This document shows positions 39,180 to 50,561 of a stretch of 64,000 bases of DNA, in pieces (position 1 is the stretch's first letter; the number at the start of each line of letters is the position of its first letter). Source of the stretch: Stromatinia cepivora (taxonomy: Eukaryota > Ascomycota > Leotiomycetes > Helotiales > Sclerotiniaceae). Below the pieces are notes generated by a model. The model was given only the letters and a program-made list of their open reading frames with translations, did not search any database and was not told where the DNA came from. The translations under genes and the position numbers were made by a program. Where the stretch lies: the NCBI GenBank assembly GCA_014898415.1, contig RCTD01000005.1, forward strand, positions 1,674,001 through 1,738,000. The letters are read 5' to 3'.

Positions 39180-39461
39180 TATAATGTATAAGAGTCATAA
39201 TAAAACTGAATAAATAAGATCAATTATATTCTTTAGAATCTATAATTGAAAAATTATAATTTGTAAAGAGTAACTAGATATATATATACAAATACTTATT
39301 TATAGGCTACAGAATTATATATATACATTATTAAAGTTACCATTTTACTATACTAAATCATATGATTCGTAACATATACATATAAATGATCAGCTCATAA
39401 ATTGATATGGGAGATAAAAGATATCACGTGGTTAGCCTCCTGTAGTTCACGATTCGTGACA
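39180..39461 (-). repeat. 5' LTR of gypsy G3
   Basis: 282 bp reverse-oriented; the half next to 39461 is ancestral (ends CACGATTCGTGACA), the other half is RIP-mutated. Confidence 0.88.
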
Positions 39462-39804
39462 CCTATTATATAGAATCTTATAATTTAATAGTGATATTGA
39501 ATTTATTTAGTATTCTGTTTCTGATTTTAAAAACATCATTATACCTCCTATATAATTTTCATTTAATTAATCTAATATTGCCTGATCTTTTCAATTGATT
39601 AATTAATTGAATAAAACTTTATAAAAACGAAAAGGATAATTATAATTATATAAATAATAATTCATTTATAAAATCAAGGGAAAGAAAAATATTCTTTAAT
39701 TTAATAATCTAAATATTATGATTTTACAATAATATATATATATACAATTACAAAAGAATTATAAACCCATATAAATTCGAAGGAATTTAATTATATATAT
39801 ATAT
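39462..39804 (+). pseudogene. G1 chromodomain-region fragment
   Basis: Colinear with 28148-28490 of G2 (CCTATTATATAGAATCT onwards). It lies between the reverse copies G3 and G4. Confidence 0.82.
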
Positions 39805-40086
39805 TGTGACGCACAAGAGCCGTAGTAAAGCTGAATAAACAGGATCAATTATATTCTTTAGAATCTACAATTGAAGAATTATGGTTTATAAAAAGCGACT
39901 AAATATATATATACAAATATCCATTCGTAAACTGCGGGGTTATATGTATATATTATTAAGGTCATCATTTTATTATACTAAATCGTATAAATTGTAACGT
40001 ATATATACGGACAATCAGTTTATCAATGGATGTAGGAGATAAGAGGTATTACGTAGTTAGCCTCCTGTGGTTTACGATTCGTGATA
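39805..40086 (-). repeat. 3' LTR of gypsy G4
   Basis: 282 bp, ancestral at its outer end (TGTGACGCACAAGAGCCGTA) and mutated toward the inside. Confidence 0.9.
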
Positions 40087-40819
40087 TTATCCCCCCCCTT
40101 CGGAAAAGCTCGCCTTTGAGTGTTTCACTCCTTTATTCCATTGTTATTTGATCGGAAACCAGGTTTTGTGAAGGTTCATGAGCTTTAAATCAATTAGATT
40201 GGTCATTTTGGTTGATTTAATCAATTTACTGGAAATTGACCAAATTGACCAAATTAATCGACCAAATTGATTAAAATAACAAATGAATTGATCAAATCGA
40301 TCAAATTGTTCATCAATTAGTTAAATTAATATTGATTCGTATTCTCCTTGATTTGGGGAATTTCTGAAAGGAAAAAGTTTCAATAAAAAAGGGAAGGAGA
40401 TTGAATTATGGTATAGTGATGATAGGTAATTAATATAATGAATTCCGAAATCGATCAAATTAATCGATCAAATTGACCAAATTGATCAAATTAACCAAAT
40501 TGAACGAAATCGACAAAAATGATATTATATTTCGTTCTTACCATATTCAAGCTTCCTTTTGCATGATTTTTGAAATAATTATAGGTATAAGTTTTTGAAA
40601 TATATTGTCTTCGTATTGTCTTGGTGGTGGCAATTCGTCAATTGTATAGAGTTCGGGCCATATACATATACGATCAAATTTTCTCTAATTTGTATAGATT
40701 TTCGATCCTTTTATAATCATATACATATATACCATCATAAAATCATAACATCTAATCTACTGTATTGAAGAACACTTTTCTTTTCTTTAATTTTATAGAT
40801 GAATCATTATCTATATAAT

Positions 40820-43800
40820 TATAATTATCCTTTCCGTTTTTATAAAACTTTATCCAATCGATTAATCGATTAAAAGGACCAAGCAATGTTGAATTAGCTA
40901 GATGAAAATCGTGTAAGAGGTGTAATAATGTTTTAAAATCGAAAACAGGATATCAGATAAAATCGGTATCGCTATTAAGCTATAAAACTCTGTATAATAG
41001 AGTTTTTCGTGCTTTCTTTATTGTTAAAACCTTCTCCACTTTCTATTCCGAATTATCAGTTATATTAATAAACAAGAATAATTTGAGTATTTAATTAGAA
41101 AAAGGATTGTTATATATTTTACATAATCGATCTGAAGGGAAAACAGGATGAATTTTCATCATAATCGAAAATTCGAATTTAAAAAAGCTCCCAAATCGAT
41201 TAATAATCTTAAATCTTCTTTGAATTGGGAAATCCAGTTTTTTGAATGATCTTTGAATAGAATAACTTTTCATATTAAGCTATATATAATCTCTGATATC
41301 GAAATCGACTTTACGCTAATAAGCATTTATGGATTTTGATATTTTGATTTGGATATGCAATAAACCTTCTTTTGCTTGTGCAAAAGCTAATTTATTGCAT
41401 TCCGTATATATATAGGCATTATGTATATTCATATTGTTTGTTGGCTTATTAACGTCTTCCTTCCATTCCTATGTACGTTTCGGTGTATGCCTGTATAGGA
41501 TTTCGTAGGGTATAAACTTTCCTAAGGAATTGTGTAGAAGAGTAAATTGTGTGTAATCCATTATAGATAGGAATTCTGATCAATTGTTTTGATAGTAATT
41601 AATAAACAGCTTTAACCATTATTGAAAGTATTAATTATAAATCTCAATTTGATTATCGATTTGGGGATAATAAGTAATAAATAATTTAAAATCGGTTTTT
41701 AGGATTTAATTGAATTCCTTCCAGAATTATAATATAAATTGAAGGTTGCGATTCAATATTATAATATCAGAAGGATTATAATATCGATATATATAATAAA
41801 GATATAATTGTATTTAAACTCGAGTATCGATTGATTTATAATAAAGTATAGAGATAGTTTGCTTTGTTAATCGATCAATAATAACTAAAACATTGTTATA
41901 TCTATATTTATCCTTATTAAAACTGTAATAATTTATAATGATATATTGCTATACTCGATTAGGAATCGGAAGTGAATGTAATAAACCAGGGGTATAATTA
42001 TATGGAACAGAATTGTATTTGCAGATGTAACAATTGCGTATATATCTAGTTATAGTATTGTGTATTCTGGGTTAATAATATTGTTAAGATAATAAAAGGT
42101 AGGTTTTGCTTGTATCAGGATAAGCAATGGAAATGGAATTATAGGTTTCACGAATCAGATAAATTCGAAGATTATCGATGTTGGATATTATCAAACAGTT
42201 ATTGTAGAGCAAGAGGTCATTTTGGAGTGATATATGCTTATAACCTTGGGTAGTTTGTATTCTGAGTGCTAGTAAGCTATTTATAATTTTATTTGTTTCG
42301 ATGATATGGTTAATTAGATCGAATCGAGGAGCGATTTCATTCAAATCGATATTAATAATCGTTGTTTCGTTTGAATAATACTTTCGTAAGGTTTTTCTTA
42401 TGATTTCGATATCAATTTGGTTATTTTTAATAAGTTATTGGAGGCGATTCTTCTTCTTGGTATAATTCTGAAAATCCAATTCGTCGATCCGATAGGTTAA
42501 AACATTAACGAAAAAGTTATCTTTTTTAGGGCGATATATAATGATGAAATTATAATCGATTAGAATTTCTGTTTAGCAAGTTTATCGAACATTAAGAGTT
42601 TTAGTAGTCATAAAATATTCGAAGGCCTTATAATCGGTATAAACCTTGATTTTATATAGTAAACCAGCGAGTTCTGTTTTCTAATGATTAAGAGATTTAA
42701 TGATTGATAGTATTTCTTTATTATAAACTTTATAGTTCAATTTAATAGTAATTATAATTTTGGAGAAATAAGTTATAGAAAACCAATCTTTGTTATACTG
42801 TTATGATAATATATTAGCAATTATTCCATCGAATATATTTGTTTCGAGTATACAAGGGAGTTGGTGATTATAATATTGCAGGAGCGGAATGGAGATAAGT
42901 TTTTTCTTCAAGATATTGAATACGTTTTGGTATACTTCGTTGAATATGAATTTAATATTTGCTTTAATAAGTTTGTTAAGAGGTTTCGCTATTATACTAT
43001 AGTTCTTAATGAACCATCGATAAAAGTTGCAAAAACCGAGGAATGATTGGATCCCTTTCATTGTTGTCGGAAAGGTCTAATTCTTAATTATTTTAATCTT
43101 TTCAGGGTCCATTTTTATTTCTTTAATAAAGATAATAAAGTCTAAATATTTGATATATGTAATATTGAATTCATATTTCTTGAGATCTGTTTATAAATCA
43201 GTGGTTTTTAATCGTTCGAGAATTAGTTTAATATGAATTTGGTATTCTTCTTTGTTCTCGGAATAAATTAGAATATTGTTGAGGTATATTGTATAGAAGA
43301 TGTTTAGGTAATCGAATAGAATATTATTTATATAACATTGATAGGTTGCGGAACTATTCATTAATCCGAATAGTACGATCTTGTATTTATATGATCTATA
43401 TCGGATTCGGAAGGTGGTATACTCTTCCGAAACAGAATCCATTTTTATATAATGAAAAGTTTGATGAATATCAAGTTTGATAAAGATCTTAGTACCGGAA
43501 AGCCGAAAAAGCATTTCGTCGATTAAAGGAAAGGGATACCGATCTTTATATATCAAGGAATTCAATAATCTGAAGTTTATATAGAATCTCAAATTATTAT
43601 TGGGTTTTTTGATGAATAGAATGGATACAGTATAAAGGGTTTGATTGAATTCAATGAAATCTTTGCTAAAATTATTTATAATATATTCTTTAACGATTTC
43701 CAATTATTCCAGGGATATTTTGTAAAATGAATTATAATATAAAGCTTGTTCTCCTTTGTCTTCCAATATGATTTTATAATTATAAAATTGGTTAGAAGGC

Positions 43801-46500
43801 AAGATATTTGATTCATATTTGGAAAAGATTCGATAATATTATTAATATTTAGATAATATTTCAGATTCTAAATCGATTTCGGTTAATATTCAATCGAATT
43901 TCTTTCGAACTTTTGTATTCTTGAATTCGGTTAGGGCAACCAGTATTTTCTTTTTTATATATCGTTCGTTTTATTAGAAATTTATTATATCATTGAATTC
44001 TTTTAGAATAATAATAAAAAGTTCAATTTGTTTATTTTTTTTATATTCTAATTAGAACTTATCAGATTTGAATATATATAGATCGAGGATTTCGGACAAT
44101 ATATGGAGAAAGCATTTATAGATCTGTAATAATGGTATAATTGATTGAAAAGGAGGTGGATTGAATTTGAAAAGAATCGGAACCTCTTCTTTTTCAATAA
44201 AAATCTGTATTATATTCATATTTGAAGGTTCTTATTATATATTATTAATTATAATTGATCTGTTCAATTGTGAATCTCTTTGATTTCAATATTCTTCGAA
44301 TTGGTCATTTCGTTGATCAATATTTTGTTGGGTTAATCGATCGATCTTCTATTTGTAAAGGGATGATTAAGTAATAAGAAGATTATTCGAATAGGAAATA
44401 ATATAGGGTCTTTTTTTAGGTCATTCAAAATGTTTATTAAAGTAATCAAGCTTCATTCGAATCTTTAATAATCAAAGTCTATTTAAAATAATATTATAAT
44501 TCTTTAATTCAGTAATAAAGAAAAGGATAAAAGATTATTCATAATTATTGATTATTAAATTAAAGAATATAAAATAGGTAATAATATGGCCTTATATATT
44601 ATTATACCTTTTAACTTCAATTGAAGCTTCAAATAGTATAATTCTAGATTTGAATATAAGAAATAAACAAGTAAGGAGTATAGTATTAATAAAAGTGAAT
44701 CTATTTGCTCTAGAGTTAATGAATGCTCTTGATTGATAAATGTAACCATTTTTCGAAAGATTATAAAGAAGAATGAATGTTTTTTCTTTTATAAACTTGA
44801 TTAAATTAAGAAATCTTATATCCTGTATAATGTTTAGGATGAAGACAAAATCTAAATATTTGGTTTTAAATGTTTTTCTTCTTCTAAACAAACATTCTGT
44901 ATAATTTCAATTATAATTTTTAAATTGAAATCTTCTTTGGTATCCTGATATTCTTCGAATTCTTTTGTTTCTTCTTGTATTGTCTTGATCTTATTGAGAT
45001 TATCGATATAAGGTATCGATGTATATACTACTTCAGGAGAGGGAGAGAGCAACGAGTGTTTGAAGTTCGAATAATTATTGGATATAATGGGGCTGGTGTA
45101 TCCGGAAGGAGTATTTTGGAGTAAAAATAGTTTCGGGAATGTGGAAATTCCAAAATTGAAGTTATTAAAGCTTCAAGAGGGTTATAAAAGATTTATAATA
45201 ATTATTAATTTACAAGTAGTTATAGGGGTTTCTTGATTAATACAATATTGGTTTTGTTTTTGTAATGAAACTTTATTTTGATTTACTTTAATAAATATAT
45301 TTGTAAATTCTTTTGTAATCTTATAATTCTTAATAGGTATTGCTATTATTTGTAAAAGAAAATTGGAAATCTTTTATTCGAGATCCCTAAATAGAATTTT
45401 ATTATCAATAATCTCTATTTGAATAATAAATAATCTAAACTTCTTATACCATTTTAGAAAATTGTTATATCGAATTATATTAGGTATAATCTATATCTTA
45501 TATTGAAAACAAGTATTATCGATTTCGGCCGGGTTCCGATAGATCGTTGCAAATTGTTCGATCAATTCGAATATTGTGAATCGGGGCATTTGTATATAAA
45601 GAGTATGACAATATATTTGTACTTTTGATTCGGTTTGGTCGATTATGTATATACAGTGTTGCGTTTCATTCTTAAATAATATAATATATAGCTCGAATTG
45701 TTTTATAATCAATAATTACTATAAACTAATTTTAAGTTTAATATTATTGTTAAATTTAATAGTAAAATTTGTGGGTTTTGGTGTATATATATTTTACTAC
45801 AAATTATAATTAATATAGGAATACAATTTTGACCAGTTAGATCGGTTTTTTGAATAAAGGGATCCCTGATTATTAAATAGATCGTTATTTTCTAAAAGGG
45901 AAAAAGAATCCTTAAAGGATCTTTGATAATTAAATTGTTTAATTAAAGTTTTCTTCCTTTAACTTTGGGATCTTTAGGTTTATTTGGATAAAGATCCTTG
46001 AATTTCAATTAAAGGAATAAAGGGAGTCCCAGGTATTATTGTTGACCTAGATGTCTATATAAACATTATTTGGGATTCAAAAAGAGGTTGCATTGTTGCA
46101 AAACTCATCATCATCATAACTTTCAATTATCAATTCTCCTCTTTCAAATTTATAACCATTATATAAAAATCTTGTAATTATAATGATGATTCGAAAGAAG
46201 TAATTGAACTATTGGGAGTATCGGCTTTATATATTGGAATCTTCTCTTTACCAGTCTTCTTTCTTTCAATAGTAATATTATTCAATCCTATATTCATATT
46301 TTCTTCAAAGGGTTATTGAAATAATTAAGGAAAAGGAAAGGGTTCCTTAGAATATACTTTTGAAAATTCGAAATATATAAAAGAAGGAGTTCGTTATATT
46401 GTAAAAATAATAATATATTTTTAAAGATATTTATATCTTTGTTGATTAGGTTAAAATAGATCTTCTTTCTCTGGATGTAACATTTGTAAAAGTTCATCTA
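40820..46500 (-). pseudogene. gag-pol of gypsy G4
   Basis: Read right to left: gag segments at 45712-45491 (FELIEQFATIYRNPAEIDNT) and 45052-44852 (PYIDNLNKIKTIQEETKEFE), then protease at 44891-44592. In the protease the active-site Asp of the family segment is now Asn (AFINSRANRF). Reverse transcriptase 43703-43191 is open for 170 codons, but its catalytic motif reads YLNNILIYSEN, with the two Asp codons turned to AAC AAT (43280-43275). RNase H follows at 43061-42801 (IQSFLGFCNFYRWFIKNYS), the integrase N-terminal zinc-binding part at 42344-42084, the integrase core at about 42000-41500 and the chromodomain near 41060-40960. Loss of the RT Asp pair and of the protease Asp means the proteins would be inactive even if translated. 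Confidence 0.85.
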
Positions 46501-46576
46501 AAAAGGTATTATTAAAATGAGGTATTATTTGGGAGGCTATTAGATAGCTGGACACTTGTAAATAAATTGTAGATAA

Positions 46577-46858
46577 TGTAATGTACAAGAGTTATAATAA
46601 AGCTAAATAAATAGGGTTAATTATATTTTTTAGAATCTATAATTGAAGAATTATAATTTGTAAAGAGCGATTAGATATATATATACAAATGCTTATTCAT
46701 AAGTTGCAGGGTTATACATATATATTATTAGGGTTACCATTTTACTATACTAAATCGTATGAATCGTAACGTATATACACGGATGATCAGCTCATCAATG
46801 GATATGGGAGATAAGAGGTATCACGTGGTTAGCCTTCTGTGGTTCACGATTCGTGACA
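46577..46858 (-). repeat. 5' LTR of gypsy G4
   Basis: 282 bp; ancestral at the 46858 end, mutated at the 46577 end. Confidence 0.9.
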
Positions 46859-47424
46859 TATATAGTCCAAACTTCATACAACAAATGAACTATTATTACC
46901 AAAACAATATAAAAGCAATATATTTAAAAATTCATACCTATAATCATTTCAAAAATTATACAAAAGAAAAACTTAAATATAATAAAAACGAAATATAACA
47001 TTATCTTTATCGGTTTCATTCAATTTGATTAATTTAATCAATTTGATTGATTAACCTAATCAATTTCGGAATTGATTATATTAATTATCTATTATCATTA
47101 TATTATAATTCAACCCCCTCCCCTTTTCTATCAAAACTTTTTCTTTTTAAAAATTTCCCAGATCAAGAAGAATATAAATCAATATTAATTTATTCAATTA
47201 ATAAACGATTTAATCATTTTGATTAATTTATTTATAATTTTGATCAATTTTGATCAATTTTGATTAATTTGGTCAATTTCCAATAAATTGATTAAATTAA
47301 TCAAAATGATTAATCTAATTGATTTAGGGCTTATAAACCTTCACAAAACCTGATTTCCGATAAAATAATAATAAAGCAAAAAAATAAAACGCTCAAAAAC
47401 AAGTTTTTTCGAAAGAAGAGATAG

Positions 47425-47706
47425 TATTATGAATTGTAAACTATAGAAGACTAATTATATGATATCTTTTATCTCCTATATCAATTGATGAATTGATCAT
47501 CTATATATATATATTACAATTCATACAATTTAATATAATAAAATAATAACCCTAATAATATATATATATAGTTTTACAATTCACAAATAAGTATTTATAT
47601 ATATATATCTAATCGTTCTTTACAAGTCATAATTCTTCAGTTGTAGATTCTAAGGAATATAATTGACCCTGTTTATTCAGCTCTATTACGGCTCTTGTGC
47701 GTCACA
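47425..47706 (+). repeat. 3' LTR of gypsy G1
   Basis: 282 bp; first part RIP-mutated, last 60 bases ancestral (GGCTCTTGTGCGTCACA). Confidence 0.88.
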
Positions 47707-47711
47707 ATATT

Positions 47712-48455
47712 AATGTGAAAATAGAATAATGAATTTTAATATATTATAAAAAGAGTTTAGGGAATATATATATAATATAATATTAAATAAAGATAATCGA
47801 TATTATTTAATTATATAATAAATAATTTATATAATAAATAATTGATATTGAATAATAATTTATATAAAATATAAATAGCTTTATGATATACTTTGATAAT
47901 TTGAAGAAAGAAATCGAATTTGAGATGGAAAGTATTCAAAAAGAATATCTTTTAGTAGATCTATTTCTTTATATTGTAAAAAGAATTTCGGAATTATTTT
48001 AATAATTCAAAAATAGAAATGAATTAATTAAATAAATATATTATTTAAAGAATATAAATAAAATATATTGTATAATAGATTCTTTTGATATATTTTATAA
48101 TTGAAAACAGATTAATCCTTTTATATAATTAAATCATCTTTTCAATCTTTTTCAAAACAAATAATCTTAATAATAAAACAATTTATTATTGATTATTAAT
48201 ATATAATTATAACTTTAATACTCCAAATTTCCTTTAATAGAAAAAAAAGATAAGGGAATTTTGAAGGAAGATTATCGAAAATGAAAGCTGTATTATTAAT
48301 TGTATATAATATAATATCATTATACAATTCTATTATTATTATTATAACTTTATATTTGCCTATTCCATTATAGTCTTCAAGTTATTACTTCTCAATTATA
48401 AGGTTTATTATCTCAAAAAATATATAATCTAATTTTATTTTATATATTTAATATA
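47712..48455. other. right arm of the founding element
   Basis: A+T-rich DNA with no readable frame or repeat pair. It is presumed to be the continuation of the DNA that ends at 7510 before G1 was inserted. Confidence 0.45.
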
Positions 48456-48639
48456 TATCACGGGATAATATGATTACAGAGCACTTTCAGGGATCGGGGA
48501 ATAAGTGGTACACGTGATTAGTAGAGTAAATTGAATTGAATAAAGAGATTAACAAGGTCTAGAAGAGCCTTCATCCCGATTGGAAAGCATACCCTTGATC
48601 CTTTGTAGAATACAGGGGATCGCAAGGCTTTCCGTGACA
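48456..48639. mobile_element. solo LTR of a different LTR family
   Basis: A 184-bp segment visibly richer in G+C than its surroundings. It begins TATCACGGGATAAT (ancestral TGTCACGG) and ends TTTCCGTGACA, so its ends are an inverted repeat of TGTCACGG type. It is flanked by the exact 5-bp repeat ATATA (48451-48455 and 48640-48644). No second copy is in the window. Recombination between two LTRs would leave such a scar. Confidence 0.75.
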
Positions 48640-48644
48640 ATATA

Positions 48645-49854
48645 TTATCAATATTGAAAGTTTTTTTCTAGACTTTTATATAAATCTATAGGAAATCGAA
48701 TTTATCAATTTGATAAAAGTATAATAACCGAACCTTTTATTAAATACCCACCCTACAAAAGCTTTTCAAAAATTTAAAAAGTTCAATATCGAGAAATTGA
48801 AGGTTATATATAATATATAAAATCAAATAATAAAGAATAATTTTATATTTCAAGTATTATTTTTTTATTTTTTTATTAAAATGTAGTCTATAATTATTTA
48901 ACATAATCAAATATTATTCTTTATAAAACCGTTTTTATATTTCGGATTTGAAAAGATTTTTAATTTATTATTAATTTATTTATTTAATACTATTATTTAT
49001 TAATTTTGATTTTTTTAAATATAATAAAAGATTTAAATAAATATCTATTTGTAAATGTATATTTGATAATAAAGATTCATTTATATTTTTCATTTTGCAA
49101 AATATAGATTTTTCTATTGAATCTATAAATTCAAAAAATAAATTTATATTTTGATTAATATATTCAATATAATACCCTTTTCATTTATATTATAAATATT
49201 TTAGAGATCTATATTATATCTTTCGATAAAATTATAAAATAAAATAAAGTATTATATATATAATTTGAGATTATATATCGTTATTTGTTTTTTTATTAAA
49301 AGATATTATAAATTTACTGATTAATTCAGGATTATATTTTAGAAATTTCCTTTATTAATTTATTTTTAAAAATCATATATTGTTTTTATTTTATAATAAT
49401 CGATTAATAATATATCGAAAAGCAATCATTATAATTAGAAAACTCTATATTTCTATTTAAAATATTCAATTCTTTAATTTTTTTTTTCAAAAGAAATAAA
49501 ATATTATGAATTAAAAATATCAATTTGATATAAAACAGTTTTATAAATATAATTATAAAATATAAATTTATTTATTTTATAAATAACAATAATAAAACTA
49601 AAGCTTTTGATATTATAAACTTTAATACAAATTTTACATATATAAATTAATCAAATAAAGTAATTAAAAGAAATTTTATAATTATAAATTTTTTATATTT
49701 GAAATAATAGAATTTCTTTTAATAATTTTTCGATTAATATAATAAACAAAAAGTAATATTATTCATTTATTATCATTATAATAAATTCTATTATTATAAT
49801 AATAATAAAAAGTCGAATATAATCTCAAAAGTAGAATTTTGCCCTATATATCAC
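48645..49854. other. right arm of the founding element, continued
   Basis: A+T-rich anonymous sequence up to the right inverted repeat. No reading frame longer than about 60 codons. Confidence 0.45.
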
Positions 49855-49912
49855 CTAATTAGGCTTAACGCGTTCAGTTGGCCAGTGTGTTCAGTTGGCC
49901 CGTGACCTCTTC
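49855..49912 (-). repeat. right terminal inverted repeat of the island
   Basis: The better-preserved 58-bp end. Read on the minus strand: GAAGAGGTCACGGGCCAACT, then two tandem 17-bp units GGCCAACTGAACACACT and GGCCAACTGAACGCGTT (the first overlaps the start string), then AAGCCTAATTAG. Followed by TA at 49913-49914. Confidence 0.88.
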
Positions 49913-50561
49913 TATTATGAGTCTTCATTGGTCACTCAAGCAATCTGACTAATTGCATCGAAGAACCTTTACATTTCAGTACTAGGAATACTTACAAGAT
50001 ACTTTGTTAAAAAAAGAATGTCACATTGCAAAACTTCTGATTCCTTAATACTATATTCATTGTGATGTTTGAAAATGCTCCTGCATTTTTGTCATATGTC
50101 GTATCTGATTCCCACTTCAATTCGCCCAATTCCTTAAAATTGCTCAAACTTCCCCCGCCACTGACACATGCACAATGTGTCTCATAAATTCAGAGGTATC
50201 GAGAAATGAAAAATTGCTTCGCAAATGCCTATTGTGTATCGCCTCACGATGTTCATCGGAGAATTGAATCTAAACAGAAAAATAACTTTTCAGAAAACAA
50301 TATCATTCTGATCCTTCGTAGTAACTCCACTTAGGTAGCGAAATCGCTCCTGAGTATGTGATATCATTGGGTAAAAAGTAAGGAAAAATATCATTATCCA
50401 GATCGGACAGTAGTTTGTCCTGCTAGATGTATAGGGAAAGTTGTTCAAAGATCGTAAACGTCCCAACCATCGAGTTTATTGGCATAATAGATGGTTCGGC
50501 GTCCTTGATCTGAGGGTGAGTTTTCTGGTCGCGCGTGATCGATCCGTAGCTCCTCATCAAG
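49913..50561. other. intergenic, 3' side of CRM1
   Basis: Ordinary-composition DNA that should hold the 3' UTR and terminator of CRM1. No gene seen. Confidence 0.6.

Larger units (their letters stand above)
30740..39461 (-). mobile_element. Ty3/gypsy chromovirus copy G3, reverse, containing gag-only element C
   Basis: Reverse-oriented copy. Its 3' LTR is split (30740-30818 and 32499-32701) by gag-only element C; its 5' LTR is 39180-39461. Subtracting C and one TSD leaves exactly 7042 bp, the same as G2. Domains run right to left: gag about 37470-39000, protease about 37090-37400, reverse transcriptase about 35800-36300 (readable LRFYINFRLSN at 36010-36190), RNase H about 35050-35600, integrase about 34150-34870, chromodomain about 33450-33660. 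The polypurine tract read on the minus strand is GAAGGGAAAG next to 32702. Unlike the other copies it has no target-site duplication: left flank AATTC, right flank CCTAT. Confidence 0.88.
39805..46858 (-). mobile_element. Ty3/gypsy chromovirus copy G4, reverse
   Basis: A 7054-bp reverse-oriented element with 282-bp LTRs (39805-40086 and 46577-46858) and the exact TSD TATAT (39800-39804 and 46859-46863). It is inserted downstream of the chromodomain region of G1. The polypurine tract on the minus strand is GAAGGGGGGGGATA next to 40087. It keeps longer open stretches than G1 or G3. Confidence 0.9.
7511..47706 (+). mobile_element. Ty3/gypsy chromovirus copy G1, split by six later insertions
   Basis: Outer LTRs 7511-7792 and 47425-47706 are each 282 bp. 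The TSD is ATGTT (7506-7510) and ATATT (47707-47711), differing by one G-to-A change. Its own sequence survives in seven pieces: 7511-7868, 14706-15478, 17042-19143, 21655-22292, 29340-30739, 39462-39804 and 46864-47424 plus the 3' LTR. Placed end to end these match G2 colinearly through leader, gag, protease, reverse transcriptase, RNase H, integrase and 3' region, except for about 569 bp missing at the G3 junction. Their total, about 6.46 kb, plus that gap agrees with the 7042 bp of an intact copy. Heavy RIP has placed stop codons throughout. Confidence 0.88.
2099..49912. mobile_element. 47.8-kb A+T-rich nested transposon island bounded by inverted repeats
   Basis: The whole A+T-rich block begins and ends with a 58-bp inverted repeat (2099-2156 and 49855-49912) and has TA immediately outside both ends. 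The composition changes abruptly at these points. Within it every kilobase-scale block can be assigned to an LTR element by LTR pairs and 5-bp TSDs, except about 5.6 kb of anonymous A+T-rich DNA in the two outer arms, which would be the body of the founding inverted-repeat element. The TA and the repeat length resemble Tc1/mariner-pogo type DNA transposons, but no transposase could be read, so the class is inferred. All inserted elements look RIP-mutated and inactive. Confidence 0.75.

Noticed and set aside
2160..49850. Mitochondrial DNA insert as explanation of the A+T-rich block
   Set aside because: No mitochondrial genes or tRNAs; almost all of it resolves into LTR elements with target duplications.
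2099..49912. Starship-type giant mobile element
   Set aside because: No tyrosine recombinase of the captain type at either end and no cargo genes; the ends are inverted repeats, and the inside is explained by nested retroelements.
2099..49912. Centromere core
   Set aside because: A+T-rich RIP-mutated LTR nests do occur at centromeres of such fungi, but sequence alone cannot show it, and ordinary genes lie directly on both sides with TA-flanked element ends.
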